A stretch of DNA of 64,000 bases from Allobosea lupini (GTDB taxonomy: Bacteria > Pseudomonadota > Alphaproteobacteria > Rhizobiales > Beijerinckiaceae), in contig NZ_FOAN01000009.1 of the NCBI RefSeq assembly GCF_900109525.1, positions 124,001 to 188,000 of the forward strand. Reading direction: 5' to 3'. Both the position numbers and the translations under genes were made by a program. Numbering within the stretch: position 1 is the stretch's first letter; each line of letters starts with the position of its first letter. The notes below the pieces were generated by a model. The model made no database searches. It was given only the letters and a program-made list of their open reading frames with translations, and was not told the DNA's origin. Positions 20,209 through 28,194 of this stretch are shown in pieces.

Positions 20209-21747
20209 ATGGCATTCCAACATTCCCACGCCTACCGCCTGGCGCGCATCGCGACGGTTGCCGGCATGGCGTTCGCGACGGTGCCCGCCTTCGCCCAGGT
20301 GACGCCGGCGCCTGGCAACGTCCAGGCCACGCCGCAGGCCCACGGCACCACCATCTCGTTGGCCGATCTCGCCGAGCGGGTGATGCCGGCCGTGGTCAAC
20401 ATCGCGGCGGTGACAACCAGCGAGACGCGCGGCCGCAACCTGCCGCAGCTGCCGCAGCTCGGGCCCGACACCCCGTTCGGCGACCTGTTCGAGGAATTCT
20501 TCAACCGCCGCGGCCGCGGCGGCGAGCAGGGCCAGAACCAGAACCAGCCGCCGCAGCAGCGCCGCTCGCAATCGGCGGGTTCGGGCTTCGTGGTCGATCC
20601 GTCCGGCCTCGTCGTCACCAACAACCACGTCATCGGCGATGCCAACGAGATCACCGTGGTGTTCAGCGACGGCCTGCGGCTCAAGGCCGAGGTCATCGGC
20701 AAGGACACCAAGGTCGACCTCGCGCTGCTGCGCGTGAAGCACGACAAGCCGCTGCCCTTCGTCAAGTTCGGCGATTCCGACAAGATGCGGATCGGCGATC
20801 CCGTGATGGCGATCGGTAACCCGTTCGGCCTTGGCGGCTCGGTCTCGTCGGGCATCGTCTCGGCCCGCAACCGCGACATCAACCAGGGTCCCTACGACAC
20901 CTATATCCAGACCGACGCGGCCATCAACAAGGGCAATTCCGGCGGCCCGCTGTTCAACATGGCCGGCGAGGTGATCGGCATCAACACCGCGATCCTGTCG
21001 CCGACCGGCGGCTCGGTCGGCATCGGCTTTGCCGTGCCGTCGTCGCTGGCGACCAACATCGTCGATCAGCTGCGCGAGTTCGGCGAGACCCGCCGCGGCT
21101 GGCTCGGCGTGCGTATCCAGAACGTCGATGACGCCGCCGCCGAGGCGCTCGGCCTCGGCACCGCCCGCGGCGCGCTGATCGCCGGCATCGACGAGAAGGG
21201 CCCGGCCAAGCCGGCCGGCCTCGAAGTCGGTGACGTGATCGTCAAGTTCGACGGCAAGGACGTCAAGGATTCGCGCGAGCTGCCGCGCATCGTCGCCGGC
21301 ACTGCGGTCGGCAAGGACGTGCCGATCCAGGTGATGCGCAAGGGCAAGGAACTGAACAAGACGGTCAAGCTCGCCCGGCTCGAGGATGGCGAGAAGGTCC
21401 AGCAGGCTGCTGCCAACAAGCCCGCGGGCGAGCCCGCCAAGCCGGTGACCGCCTCGGCGCTCGGCCTGGAGTTCTCGGCGCAGAACGACGATCTGCGCAA
21501 GCGCTACTCGATCAAGGACGGGCTGAAGGGCGTCGTCATCACCAAGGTCGATGCCAACTCCAACGCCGCGGACAAGCGCATCCTCGTCGGCGAGCTGGTG
21601 GTCGAGGTCGGCCAGGAGCCGGTGAACTCGCCGGAGGACGTCACCAAGCGGCTCGACGCCCTGAAGAAGGAGGGCAAGAAGTCGGCCCTGCTGCTGGTCT
21701 CGAACGCCCAGGGCGAGGTCCGCTTCGTCGCGGTGACCATGAGCTGA
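20209..21747 (+). CDS. degP: Do/DegP-family periplasmic serine protease-chaperone
   Basis: A trypsin-like protease with two PDZ domains, used in periplasmic protein quality control. Counting from the ATG at 20209 it has 512 residues: a signal peptide ending near residue 29 (PAFA-Q), then the protease domain with His140 (TNNHVIGD), Asp170 (KVDLALLRV) and Ser244 (KGNSGGPLF) as catalytic triad, and PDZ domains at roughly 270-370 and 420-505. The ATG at 20209 is preferred because TGAGGA lies 5 bases upstream, but ATGs at 20191 and 20197 are in frame. It follows hflKC, another membrane quality-control unit, after a hairpin. A clear intrinsic terminator follows. Confidence 0.94.
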   Translation: MAFQHSHAYRLARIATVAGMAFATVPAFAQVTPAPGNVQATPQAHGTTISLADLAERVMPAVVNIAAVTTSETRGRNLPQLPQLGPDTPFGDLFEEFFNRRGRGGEQGQNQNQPPQQRRSQSAGSGFVVDPSGLVVTNNHVIGDANEITVVFSDGLRLKAEVIGKDTKVDLALLRVKHDKPLPFVKFGDSDKMRIGDPVMAIGNPFGLGGSVSSGIVSARNRDINQGPYDTYIQTDAAINKGNSGGPLFNMAGEVIGINTAILSPTGGSVGIGFAVPSSLATNIVDQLREFGETRRGWLGVRIQNVDDAAAEALGLGTARGALIAGIDEKGPAKPAGLEVGDVIVKFDGKDVKDSRELPRIVAGTAVGKDVPIQVMRKGKELNKTVKLARLEDGEKVQQAAANKPAGEPAKPVTASALGLEFSAQNDDLRKRYSIKDGLKGVVITKVDANSNAADKRILVGELVVEVGQEPVNSPEDVTKRLDALKKEGKKSALLLVSNAQGEVRFVAVTMS

Positions 21748-21774
21748 TCGCGTCAGCCTGATCCAGAGACAACG

Positions 21775-21801
21775 AAAGGCGGCCTGCGGGCCGCCTTTTT
21801 T
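21775..21801 (+). terminator. Intrinsic terminator after degP
   Basis: AGGCGGCC-TGCG-GGCCGCCT is a perfect stem and loop followed by a run of six T residues, 28 bases after the degP stop. Confidence 0.9.
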
Positions 21802-21903
21802 ATCGGGTGATTGTCCTTGGCGATGGCAGCGATCAGCATTTTGCATTGGTCGGGCGATAACCTCTTCGGCAGGGTGCCGGGACACGCTTCGGAGCGACTG
21901 TCC

Positions 21904-22245
21904 ATGCGCATGAGCGAGATTCCCTTCGGCACGACCGACTGGTCCTCAGTCGAGCCGGAACATTTCCCAGGCGAAGAGGGGCAGGCGACCTGGCGCACGC
22001 GTCGCTTCGGGCCGGCGGACAATCCGATCCGCGTCAGGATGGTCGAATACTCGCCCGGCTATGTCTCGGACCACTGGTGCGAGAAGGGGCATATCCTGCT
22101 CTGCCTGGAAGGCGAGCTGGAGACCACCTTGGCGGATGGCCGGGTGATGTGGCTGCGAGCCGGGATGAGCTACCAGGTTGCCGACAAGGCCGAGCCGCAT
22201 CGCTCGCGCTCGCCGAACGGGGCGCGGCTGTTCATCGTGGATTGA
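21904..22245 (+). CDS. DHCW-motif cupin-fold protein
   Basis: A 113-residue single-domain cupin-like protein. The motif SDHWCEKGHILLCLEGELET at residues 55-74 includes the DH-C/W and GH pair that name the DHCW-motif cupin family. WLRAGMSYQVAD and EPHRSRSPNGARLFIVD form the second half of the barrel. The function of this family is unknown. The His and Cys residues suggest metal or small-molecule binding. ATG at 21904 is used; 21910 is also possible. It is a single gene between the degP terminator and the convergent serB gene, with the stop codons three bases apart. Confidence 0.78.
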   Translation: MRMSEIPFGTTDWSSVEPEHFPGEEGQATWRTRRFGPADNPIRVRMVEYSPGYVSDHWCEKGHILLCLEGELETTLADGRVMWLRAGMSYQVADKAEPHRSRSPNGARLFIVD

Positions 22246-22248
22246 GGC

Positions 22249-23139
22249 TCAGTTCCGGACGATCTCGTCGCCGCGATAGCCCTGAGCGTAGAGCAGGGCG
22301 GTGAGGTCGGCATGGTCGAGGCGGGCATCGGCCGCGGCGGCCACCGCCGGCTTGGCGCGATAGGCGACGCCGAGCCCGGCCTCGCCCAGCATGGCAAGAT
22401 CGTTGGCACCGTCGCCGACGGCGAGCGTCGCCTCGTCCGGTAGGCCGAAACGGGTGCGCAGTTCGATCAGCGCGTCGAGCTTGGCCTGCTTGCCGAGGAT
22501 CGGCTCGGCGACCAGCCCGGCGAGCAGGTTGCCCTCGCTCAGCAGGATGTTGGAGCGGTGCTCGTCGAAGCCGATGGTGCGGCTGATCGGGCCGGTAAAG
22601 ACGGTGAAGCCGCCCGAGACCAGCGCGGTATGGCCGCCATGGGCGCGCATGGTGCGCACCAGGGCGCTGCCGCCCGGCGTCAGCGTGATGCTTTTTTCGA
22701 TGATCTCGTCGACGACGCCGAGCGCGATGCCCTTCAGCAGGCCGACGCGCTCGCGCAGCGCCGGCTCGAATTCGAGCTCGCCGCGCATGGCGCGCTCGGT
22801 GATGTCGGAGACCTTCTCCTTCAGGCCGACATAGGCGGCAAGCTCGTCGATGCATTCCTGGCCGATCATGGTGGAATCCATGTCGGCGAGGAACAGGCGC
22901 TTGCGGCGGGTCGCGGCCGGCTGGACGATGATGTCGACCGGGGCGCCGTCCAGCGCCTCGCGCAATGTCGCTTCGAGCTTGCGTGCATCGCCCGCTTCCG
23001 CGAAGAGGTCGGCCGCGATCTCGCCGTCGAGGCGCTCGACCGTCGCCGGAGCGGGCGCCGCGGCGAGCAGGCGGGCGAGCAGGCCATCGTCGAGCAGGGC
23101 CTGACCATGGGCGGAGACGAAGGTGGCGACGAGCGTCAT
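22249..23139 (-). CDS. serB: Phosphoserine phosphatase
   Basis: Last step of serine synthesis: dephosphorylation of 3-phosphoserine. The 296-residue chain has a short ACT-like N-terminal region (about 1-75) and a HAD phosphatase domain. Motif I is DMDST at residues 86-90, with the nucleophile at Asp86. SGGFTVF near 180 is motif II, and [18 protein letters not shown] near 238-255 is motif III/IV. The ATG at 23137-23139 begins the conserved MTLVATFVS. It is divergent from miaA with only 18 bases between the start codons, so the promoters must overlap the neighbouring coding regions. Confidence 0.94.
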   Translation of the reverse strand: MTLVATFVSAHGQALLDDGLLARLLAAAPAPATVERLDGEIAADLFAEAGDARKLEATLREALDGAPVDIIVQPAATRRKRLFLADMDSTMIGQECIDELAAYVGLKEKVSDITERAMRGELEFEPALRERVGLLKGIALGVVDEIIEKSITLTPGGSALVRTMRAHGGHTALVSGGFTVFTGPISRTIGFDEHRSNILLSEGNLLAGLVAEPILGKQAKLDALIELRTRFGLPDEATLAVGDGANDLAMLGEAGLGVAYRAKPAVAAAADARLDHADLTALLYAQGYRGDEIVRN

Positions 23140-23157
23140 GACGGAGCCGGAGACCAA

Positions 23158-24102
23158 GTGAAATACAGCGCGGTGCTCATCGCAGGTCCGACCGCGAGCG
23201 GCAAGTCGGCGCTGGCCGTCGAACTCGCCAGGCGCTTCGGCGGCGTCGTGGTCAACGCCGACTCGATGCAGGTCTATCGTGACCTCCAGGTCATCACTGC
23301 ACGGCCGATGCCGGAGGAGATGGGCGAGGTACCGCACCGTCTCTATGGCCATGTCGACGGAGCAGTGAACCATTCGGCAGCGGCCTATGCGGCGGAAGTC
23401 GGTGCGCTCTTGCAGGAACTGGCCGGGCAGGGCGCTTTGCCCGTGCTGGTCGGGGGCACCGGGCTCTATTTCAAGGCGCTGACCGAGGGCCTCTCGGATA
23501 TCCCGCCGGTGCCTGACGAGGTTCGCATCGCCTTCCGATCCCGGGTGGAGCAGCGCGAGACCGGCGAGCTGCATGCCGAGCTCGCCGGCAGGGATCCGGA
23601 AATGGCGGCGCGCCTGCGGCCGAGCGATCGTTTGCGGGTGATGCGGGCGCTGGAGGTGTTCGAAGCGACCGGGCGTTCGCTGGCGACGTTCCAGGGTTCG
23701 AGGCGGCCGGGGCCGCTGGCCAGACAGGAGCTGCTCAAGCTCTTCCTCGCGCCGGAGCGCGAGCTGGTGCGTGCCAGGATCGACGCCCGCTTCGATGTGA
23801 TGATGGACCAGGGCGCGCTCGACGAGGTCGCGGCCCTGCGCGAGCGCCGGCTCGATCCGCTGCTGCCGGTGATGCGCGCCCATGGCGTGCCCGGGCTGAT
23901 CGCCCATCTCGACGGCAGGCTCTCGCTGGACGAGGCGGTGGCTCGGGGCAAGGCCGATACCCGCGCCTATGCCAAGCGGCAGGTGACATGGTTCCGCCAC
24001 CAGATGGAGGGCTGGACCGCGGTCGCGCCGAAGGCAGCGCTCGATGTCGCGATCGCGGCTTGGGCCAGCGACGCCTCGATTGCCGGCTCTAATCCTGCTT
24101 GA
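23158..24102 (+). CDS. miaA: tRNA dimethylallyltransferase
   Basis: Adds a dimethylallyl group to A37 of tRNAs that read U-starting codons, improving decoding. The 314-residue protein opens with the P-loop GPTASGKS (residues 10-17) and [19 protein letters not shown] near 33-51, and contains [15 protein letters not shown] near 101-115. Near the C-terminus it has [14 protein letters not shown], all standard for MiaA. No ATG is available; GTG at 23158 with GGAG a few bases upstream is the start. Its stop overlaps a TTGACC that may be the -35 element of the following ilvI leader transcript. Confidence 0.94.
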   Translation: MKYSAVLIAGPTASGKSALAVELARRFGGVVVNADSMQVYRDLQVITARPMPEEMGEVPHRLYGHVDGAVNHSAAAYAAEVGALLQELAGQGALPVLVGGTGLYFKALTEGLSDIPPVPDEVRIAFRSRVEQRETGELHAELAGRDPEMAARLRPSDRLRVMRALEVFEATGRSLATFQGSRRPGPLARQELLKLFLAPERELVRARIDARFDVMMDQGALDEVAALRERRLDPLLPVMRAHGVPGLIAHLDGRLSLDEAVARGKADTRAYAKRQVTWFRHQMEGWTAVAPKAALDVAIAAWASDASIAGSNPA

Positions 24103-24127
24103 CCATACGACGCTGCTCGTTTAGCGT
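24099..24127 (+). promoter_or_regulatory. Possible promoter of the ilvI leader
   Basis: TTGACC (24099-24104) and TAGCGT (24122-24127) are 17 bases apart and lie about 30 bases before the leader-peptide start. The -35 is a good sigma-70 match, the -10 a weak one. Confidence 0.4.
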
Positions 24128-24158
24128 CCGGCAACTTTCGTTTCGACAGGGCTGCGAC

Positions 24159-24194
24159 ATGCGCAAGCTTATTATCGTACAGGTGCGCTGGTAG
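24159..24194 (+). CDS. Leader peptide of the ilvI attenuator
   Basis: An 11-residue open frame, [11 protein letters not shown], preceded by AGGG. It holds consecutive Leu-Ile-Ile-Val codons (24168-24179) and another Val, the amino acids made by the pathway downstream. The stop lies at the foot of a long hairpin, followed by an intrinsic terminator before ilvI. This is the layout of a ribosome-stalling attenuator. The peptide itself is presumed to have no other role. Confidence 0.82.
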   Translation: MRKLIIVQVRW

Positions 24195-24261
24195 GGGCCG
24201 GTTCAACAACCGGGCGTCCCCGACGCCAGCGCACGCCCAGGCCCCTCCGAGGGCCTTTTTT
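24183..24261 (+). promoter_or_regulatory. Ile/Val attenuator (pause hairpin, antiterminator and terminator)
   Basis: GTGCGCTGG (24183-24191) pairs with CCAGCGCAC (24226-24234), with inner stems GGGG/CCCC and CCGGTT/AACCGG: the pause structure. The terminator is AGGCCC (24239-24244) with GGGCCT (24251-24256) and a T-run to 24261. GGGGCC at 24194-24199 can instead pair with GGCCCC at 24240-24245, which would break the terminator. A ribosome stalled on the Ile/Val codons would cover the 5' arm of the pause hairpin and free that antiterminator strand. Confidence 0.82.
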
Positions 24262-24316
24262 ATTGCCTTTTTCCGACCGATACCGACAGACAGACAGACC
24301 TCCGCAGGAGACCGTT

Positions 24317-26080
24317 ATGAGCGAGATGATGACCGGCGCCGAGATGGTCGTTCGCGCCCTCCAGGACCAGGGCGTGGAGCATCTCTTCGGCTATCCCGGC
24401 GGCGCGGTGCTGCCGATCTACGATGCGATCTTCCAGCAGGACAAGGTCAAGCACGTGCTCGTCCGCCACGAGCAGGGCGCCGTCCACGCCGCCGAGGGCT
24501 ATGCCCGCTCGGCGCCGGGCAAGGTCGGCTGCGTGCTCGTCACCTCGGGCCCCGGCGCGACCAACGCCGTCACCGGCCTGACCGACGCACTGCTCGACTC
24601 GATCCCGCTCGTCGTCATCACCGGCCAGGTCCCGACGCATCTGATCGGCTCGGACGCCTTCCAGGAATGCGACACGGTCGGCATCACCCGCTCCTGCACC
24701 AAGCACAATTACCTGGTGAAGAGCATCGCGGACCTGCCGCGCATCCTGCACGAGGCGTTTTTTGTCGCGGCCAATGGCCGGCCGGGTCCGGTCGTGATCG
24801 ACATCCCCAAGGACATCCAGTTCGCGTCCGGCGCCTACAGCCGCCCGCGCGACAACCAGCACAAGACCTATCGGCCGGTGGTGAAGGGCGACCTGAACAA
24901 GATCAAGGCCGCGGTCGAGCTGATCGCCAAGGCGAAGAAGCCGATCTTCTATACCGGTGGCGGCGTCATCAATGCCGGCCCGCACGCCTCGGCGCTGCTG
25001 CGCGAGCTGGCCCGGCTGACCGGCTATCCGGTGACCTCGACCCTGATGGGACTGGGCGCCTTCCCGGCCGCCGACAAGCAGTGGCTCGGCATGCTCGGCA
25101 TGCACGGCACCTACGAGGCGAACCTCGCCATGCATGACTGCGACGTCATGATCAACATCGGCGCGCGCTTCGACGACCGGATCACGGGGAGGCTCGACGC
25201 CTTCTCGCCGCATTCCAAGAAGATCCACATCGACATCGACCCGTCGTCGATCAACAAGAACGTCAAGGTCGACATCGGCATCATCGGCGACTGCGCCCAT
25301 GTGCTCGAGGACATGGTCCGGATCTGGCGCGAGACCTCGCCGCAGATCGACAAGACCGCGCTCACCGCCTGGTGGACGCAGATCAACGGCTGGCGAGCGC
25401 GCAACAGCCTCGGCTACAAGCAGTCCGGCTCGGTGATCAAGCCGCAATACGCGCTCGAGCGGCTCCATGAGCTGACCAAGGACCGCAACACCTATTTCAC
25501 CACCGAAGTCGGCCAGCACCAGATGTGGGCGGCGCAGTATCTGCGCTTCCAGGAACCGAACCGCTGGATGACCTCAGGCGGGCTCGGCACCATGGGCTAC
25601 GGTCTGCCGGCGGCGATCGGCGTGCAGATGAAGCATCGCGACGCGCTCGTCATCGACGTCGCCGGCGAGGCCTCCATCCTGATGAACATGCAGGAGATGT
25701 CGACGGCGGTGCAGTACCGGCTGCCGGTCAAGGTCTTCATCCTCAACAACGAGTACATGGGCATGGTGCGCCAGTGGCAGGAACTGCTGCATGGCGGGCG
25801 CTACTCGGAGAGCTACTCGGCCTCGCTGCCGGACTTCGTCAAATTGGCGGAGGCCTATGGCGGGCACGGCATCCGCTGCTCCGATCCGAACGATCTCGAT
25901 GCCGCGATCATGCAGATGATCGAGACGCCCGGGCCGGTGATCTTCGACTGCCTGGTGGCGAAGGAAGAGAACTGCTTCCCGATGATCCCGTCGGGCAAGG
26001 CGCATAACGAGATGATCCTGCCCGATTTCGAGGGCGATACCGGCGAGATCATCGACGCCAAGGGCAAGCAGCTCGTTTGA
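24317..26080 (+). CDS. ilvI: Acetolactate synthase, large (catalytic) subunit
   Basis: Thiamine-diphosphate enzyme that condenses two pyruvates (or pyruvate and 2-oxobutyrate) in the first common step of valine, leucine and isoleucine synthesis. The 587-residue chain opens [23 protein letters not shown], includes [15 protein letters not shown] with the catalytic Glu, and [17 protein letters not shown]. The ThDP-binding stretch is near residues 445-480 ([21 protein letters not shown]). In that motif GDG is replaced by AGEAS; see findings. GGAG precedes the ATG at 24317. An attenuator leader lies upstream. The small subunit ilvH is three genes downstream, not adjacent as usual. Confidence 0.93.
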   Translation: MSEMMTGAEMVVRALQDQGVEHLFGYPGGAVLPIYDAIFQQDKVKHVLVRHEQGAVHAAEGYARSAPGKVGCVLVTSGPGATNAVTGLTDALLDSIPLVVITGQVPTHLIGSDAFQECDTVGITRSCTKHNYLVKSIADLPRILHEAFFVAANGRPGPVVIDIPKDIQFASGAYSRPRDNQHKTYRPVVKGDLNKIKAAVELIAKAKKPIFYTGGGVINAGPHASALLRELARLTGYPVTSTLMGLGAFPAADKQWLGMLGMHGTYEANLAMHDCDVMINIGARFDDRITGRLDAFSPHSKKIHIDIDPSSINKNVKVDIGIIGDCAHVLEDMVRIWRETSPQIDKTALTAWWTQINGWRARNSLGYKQSGSVIKPQYALERLHELTKDRNTYFTTEVGQHQMWAAQYLRFQEPNRWMTSGGLGTMGYGLPAAIGVQMKHRDALVIDVAGEASILMNMQEMSTAVQYRLPVKVFILNNEYMGMVRQWQELLHGGRYSESYSASLPDFVKLAEAYGGHGIRCSDPNDLDAAIMQMIETPGPVIFDCLVAKEENCFPMIPSGKAHNEMILPDFEGDTGEIIDAKGKQLV

Positions 26081-26088
26081 TCGGGCAT

Positions 26089-26196
26089 CGTCATGCTCGG
26101 GCTTGACCCGAGCATCTCGAGCAGGAGGAGGCGCCGGCCGGCGCCTCTTCGTCAGGAGATTCTCGGGTCTGCGCTTCGCTTCGCCCGAGAATGACG
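26089..26196. repeat. Composite palindromic repeat between ilvI and the racemase gene
   Basis: CGTCATGCTCGGG (26089-26101) and CCCGAGAATGACG (26184-26196) form outer inverted repeats with one mismatch. ATTCTCGGG/CCCGAGAAT forms a second stem at the right. In the middle GAGGCGCCGGCCGGCGCCTC (26128-26147) is a perfect 20-base palindrome. It is a mosaic of intergenic repeat blocks of the kind scattered in this group and may also attenuate read-through from ilvI. Confidence 0.7.
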
Positions 26197-26223
26197 GCTC
26201 TCGAAACGGCAGGGAAAGACCAC

Positions 26224-26931
26224 ATGGCGACCATCGGCCTGATCGGCGGGATGAGCTGGGAATCGACGGCGGTCTATTACCGGCTGCTGAACGAGGGCGT
26301 GCGGGCGCGCCAGGGCGGGCTTCACTCGGCCGATGTCCTGCTGCACTCGGTCGACTTCTCGCCGATCGCCGAAATGCAGGCGAAGGGGGACTGGGACCGC
26401 GCCGGGGCGGCGATGGCGTCGAGCGCCCGCCGGCTCGAGCAGGGCGGGGCCGTCTGCATCGTTCTGGCAACCAACACCATGCACAAGCTCGCCGACCACA
26501 TCACCCAGGCGACGAACCTGCCCTTCCTGCATCTCGCCGACGTCACCGCCAAGGCGATCCGCAAGACCGCCTCGCGCCGTCCGCTGCTGCTGGCGACGCG
26601 CTTCACCATGGAGCAGCGTTTCTATCGCGACCGGCTCGGCGCCTTTGGCGTCGAGACGCTGGTGCCCGACGATGCCGAGCGGACCGATGTCCACCGCATC
26701 ATCTATGAGGAGCTCTGCCGCGGAGTGGTCCTGCCGGCCTCGAAGGCGCGCTATCGCGAGATCGTCGCGCGGGCGGTGCGGGAGCAGGGCGCCGATGGCG
26801 TCATCCTCGGCTGCACCGAGATCGGACTCCTGGTCTCGCAGGCCGATTTCGACCTCCCGGCCTTCGACACCACGGCGCTGCATGTCGAGGCTGCGCTCGA
26901 CTTCACGCTGGCGATGGAGCAGGCGGCGTGA
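26224..26931 (+). CDS. Aspartate/glutamate racemase family protein
   Basis: A 235-residue member of the Asp/Glu racemase superfamily (YgeA group), cofactor-independent enzymes using two cysteines. The first half has GLIGGMSWESTAVYYRLLNEG at residues 5-25 and LATNTMHKLADHI near 80-92, where Thr-Asn replaces the usual Cys-Asn, so the first catalytic cysteine appears absent. The second half has VILGCTEIGLLVSQ near 197-210 with its cysteine present. The substrate is therefore uncertain. The ATG at 26224 follows AGGGAAAG. Its stop overlaps the GTG of the GST gene. The gene lies between ilvI and ilvH, an unusual position. Confidence 0.82.
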   Translation: MATIGLIGGMSWESTAVYYRLLNEGVRARQGGLHSADVLLHSVDFSPIAEMQAKGDWDRAGAAMASSARRLEQGGAVCIVLATNTMHKLADHITQATNLPFLHLADVTAKAIRKTASRRPLLLATRFTMEQRFYRDRLGAFGVETLVPDDAERTDVHRIIYEELCRGVVLPASKARYREIVARAVREQGADGVILGCTEIGLLVSQADFDLPAFDTTALHVEAALDFTLAMEQAA

Positions 26932-27641
26932 AGCTGATCATCGCCAACAAGACTCACTCGTCCTGGTCGCTGCGGCCCTGGCTTGTCCTCAAGCAGTTCG
27001 GCATCCCGTTCGAGGAGATCCTGATCCCATTCGGGCCGACCATGGACGATCCCGGCTGGAAGCGCACGGTCGCCGAGTACACCCCCGCCCGCAAGGTTCC
27101 CTCGCTGGTCGATGGAGCGATCGCGGTCTGGGATTCGCTCGCCATCATCGAATACATTGCCGAGACGCATCCGGAATTGCCGATCTGGCCGCGCGACAGG
27201 TCGGCGCGTGCGTTGGCGCGCTCGATCTGCGCCGAGATGCACTCCAGCTTCGGCGCCTTGCGCGGCGCCTGCCCGATGAACCTCGCCTGGGTGCATCCGG
27301 CGCGCGATCGCGGTGAGGCGGTCGCGGCCGACATCGCGCGCATCACCGAGATCTGGCGCGATGCGCGCCAGCGTTTCGGTGCCGGCGGCGATTTCCTGTT
27401 CGGGGAATTCAGTGCTGCCGATGCGATGTTCGCGCCGGTGGCGAGCCGCTTCACCACTTATTCGATCGCGCTTGATCCGGTCAGCGCCGCCTATGTCGAG
27501 GCGGTACAGGGCACCGCTGGCTTCCAGGCCTGGCGCGAGGCCGCTCTGGCCGAGCCGTGGATCGTAGCCGTCGACGAGCTCGACGAACCGATCCTCACCG
27601 ATTTCCGTCCAAATCTCAGCCGAAGCCGAGCCCAGACATGA
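26928..27641 (+). CDS. Glutathione S-transferase family protein
   Basis: A 237-residue GST. The thioredoxin-like N-terminal domain (about 1-80) starts KLIIANKTHSSWSLRPWLVLKQFG, with Ser12-Ser-Trp-Ser as the probable glutathione-activating serines. RKVPSLVDGAIAVWDSLAIIEYIAE near 58-82 contains the cis-Pro and the glutathione-binding DS pair. The helical C-terminal domain follows. GTG at 26928 overlaps the racemase stop, and the stop overlaps the ilvH ATG (ATGA at 27638). Three genes are thus translationally linked. The substrate is unknown, and no link between GST activity and isoleucine-valine synthesis is established. Confidence 0.85.
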   Translation: MKLIIANKTHSSWSLRPWLVLKQFGIPFEEILIPFGPTMDDPGWKRTVAEYTPARKVPSLVDGAIAVWDSLAIIEYIAETHPELPIWPRDRSARALARSICAEMHSSFGALRGACPMNLAWVHPARDRGEAVAADIARITEIWRDARQRFGAGGDFLFGEFSAADAMFAPVASRFTTYSIALDPVSAAYVEAVQGTAGFQAWREAALAEPWIVAVDELDEPILTDFRPNLSRSRAQT

Positions 27642-28174
27642 ACACGACGCATTATCCGACCGCCCCGACCGCCCAGCCGATCGCCCGCCACACCCTGGCG
27701 GTGATCGTCGACAACGAGCCGGGCGTTCTCGCGCGCATCGCCGGGCTGTTCTCCGGCCGCGGCTACAACATCGAGAGCCTCACCGTCTCCGAGACCGAGC
27801 ACGAGAAGCATCTCTCGCGCATCACCGTCGTCACCTCCGGCACGGCGAACGTGATCGACCAGATCAAGGCGCATCTCGACCGGCTGGTGCCGGTGCATCG
27901 CGTCGTCGATCTCACCCTGCAGGGCGAGGCGATCGAGCGCGAGCTCTGCCTGGTCAAGGTCGTCGGCAAGGGCGACTACCGCGTCGAGGCGATGCGACTC
28001 GCTGCGTCCTTCGGCGCGCGCACGCTCGACGCGACGCTGACCTCCTTCGTCTTCGAGCTCACCGGCGCGACCGACGAGATCGAGCGCTTCATCAAACTGA
28101 TGACGGTGGTCGGCCTCACGGAAGTCTCGCGCACCGGCATCGCGGCGATGAGCCGCGGCGCGGAGGCGATGTAG
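27638..28174 (+). CDS. ilvH: Acetolactate synthase, small (regulatory) subunit
   Basis: A 178-residue regulatory subunit that activates the catalytic subunit and mediates valine feedback inhibition. The N-terminal ACT domain (about residues 22-95) reads TLAVIVDNEPGVLARIAGLFSGRGYNIESL across it. The C-terminal domain includes ELCLVKVVGKGDYRVEAMRLAASFGARTLD and LTGATDEIERFIKLM. The ATG lies in the GST stop codon. It is separated from ilvI by the racemase and GST genes and probably belongs to the same transcript, because no terminator is seen after the GST gene. Confidence 0.94.
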   Translation: MNTTHYPTAPTAQPIARHTLAVIVDNEPGVLARIAGLFSGRGYNIESLTVSETEHEKHLSRITVVTSGTANVIDQIKAHLDRLVPVHRVVDLTLQGEAIERELCLVKVVGKGDYRVEAMRLAASFGARTLDATLTSFVFELTGATDEIERFIKLMTVVGLTEVSRTGIAAMSRGAEAM

Positions 28175-28194
28175 CTCGCTAGATTGGTTGCGGC

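Noticed and set aside
20161-21885. Long minus-strand frame opposite degP
   Set aside because: Antisense to the catalytic triad and PDZ domains of degP; no ribosome site or family signal.
22558-23157. Long upstream extension of miaA
   Set aside because: It lies antisense to serB. The MiaA P-loop begins ten residues after GTG 23158, the normal distance.
23138-23161. Seven-codon frame MTEPETK between serB and miaA
   Set aside because: It starts on the complement of the serB start codon and has no ribosome site; a chance frame.
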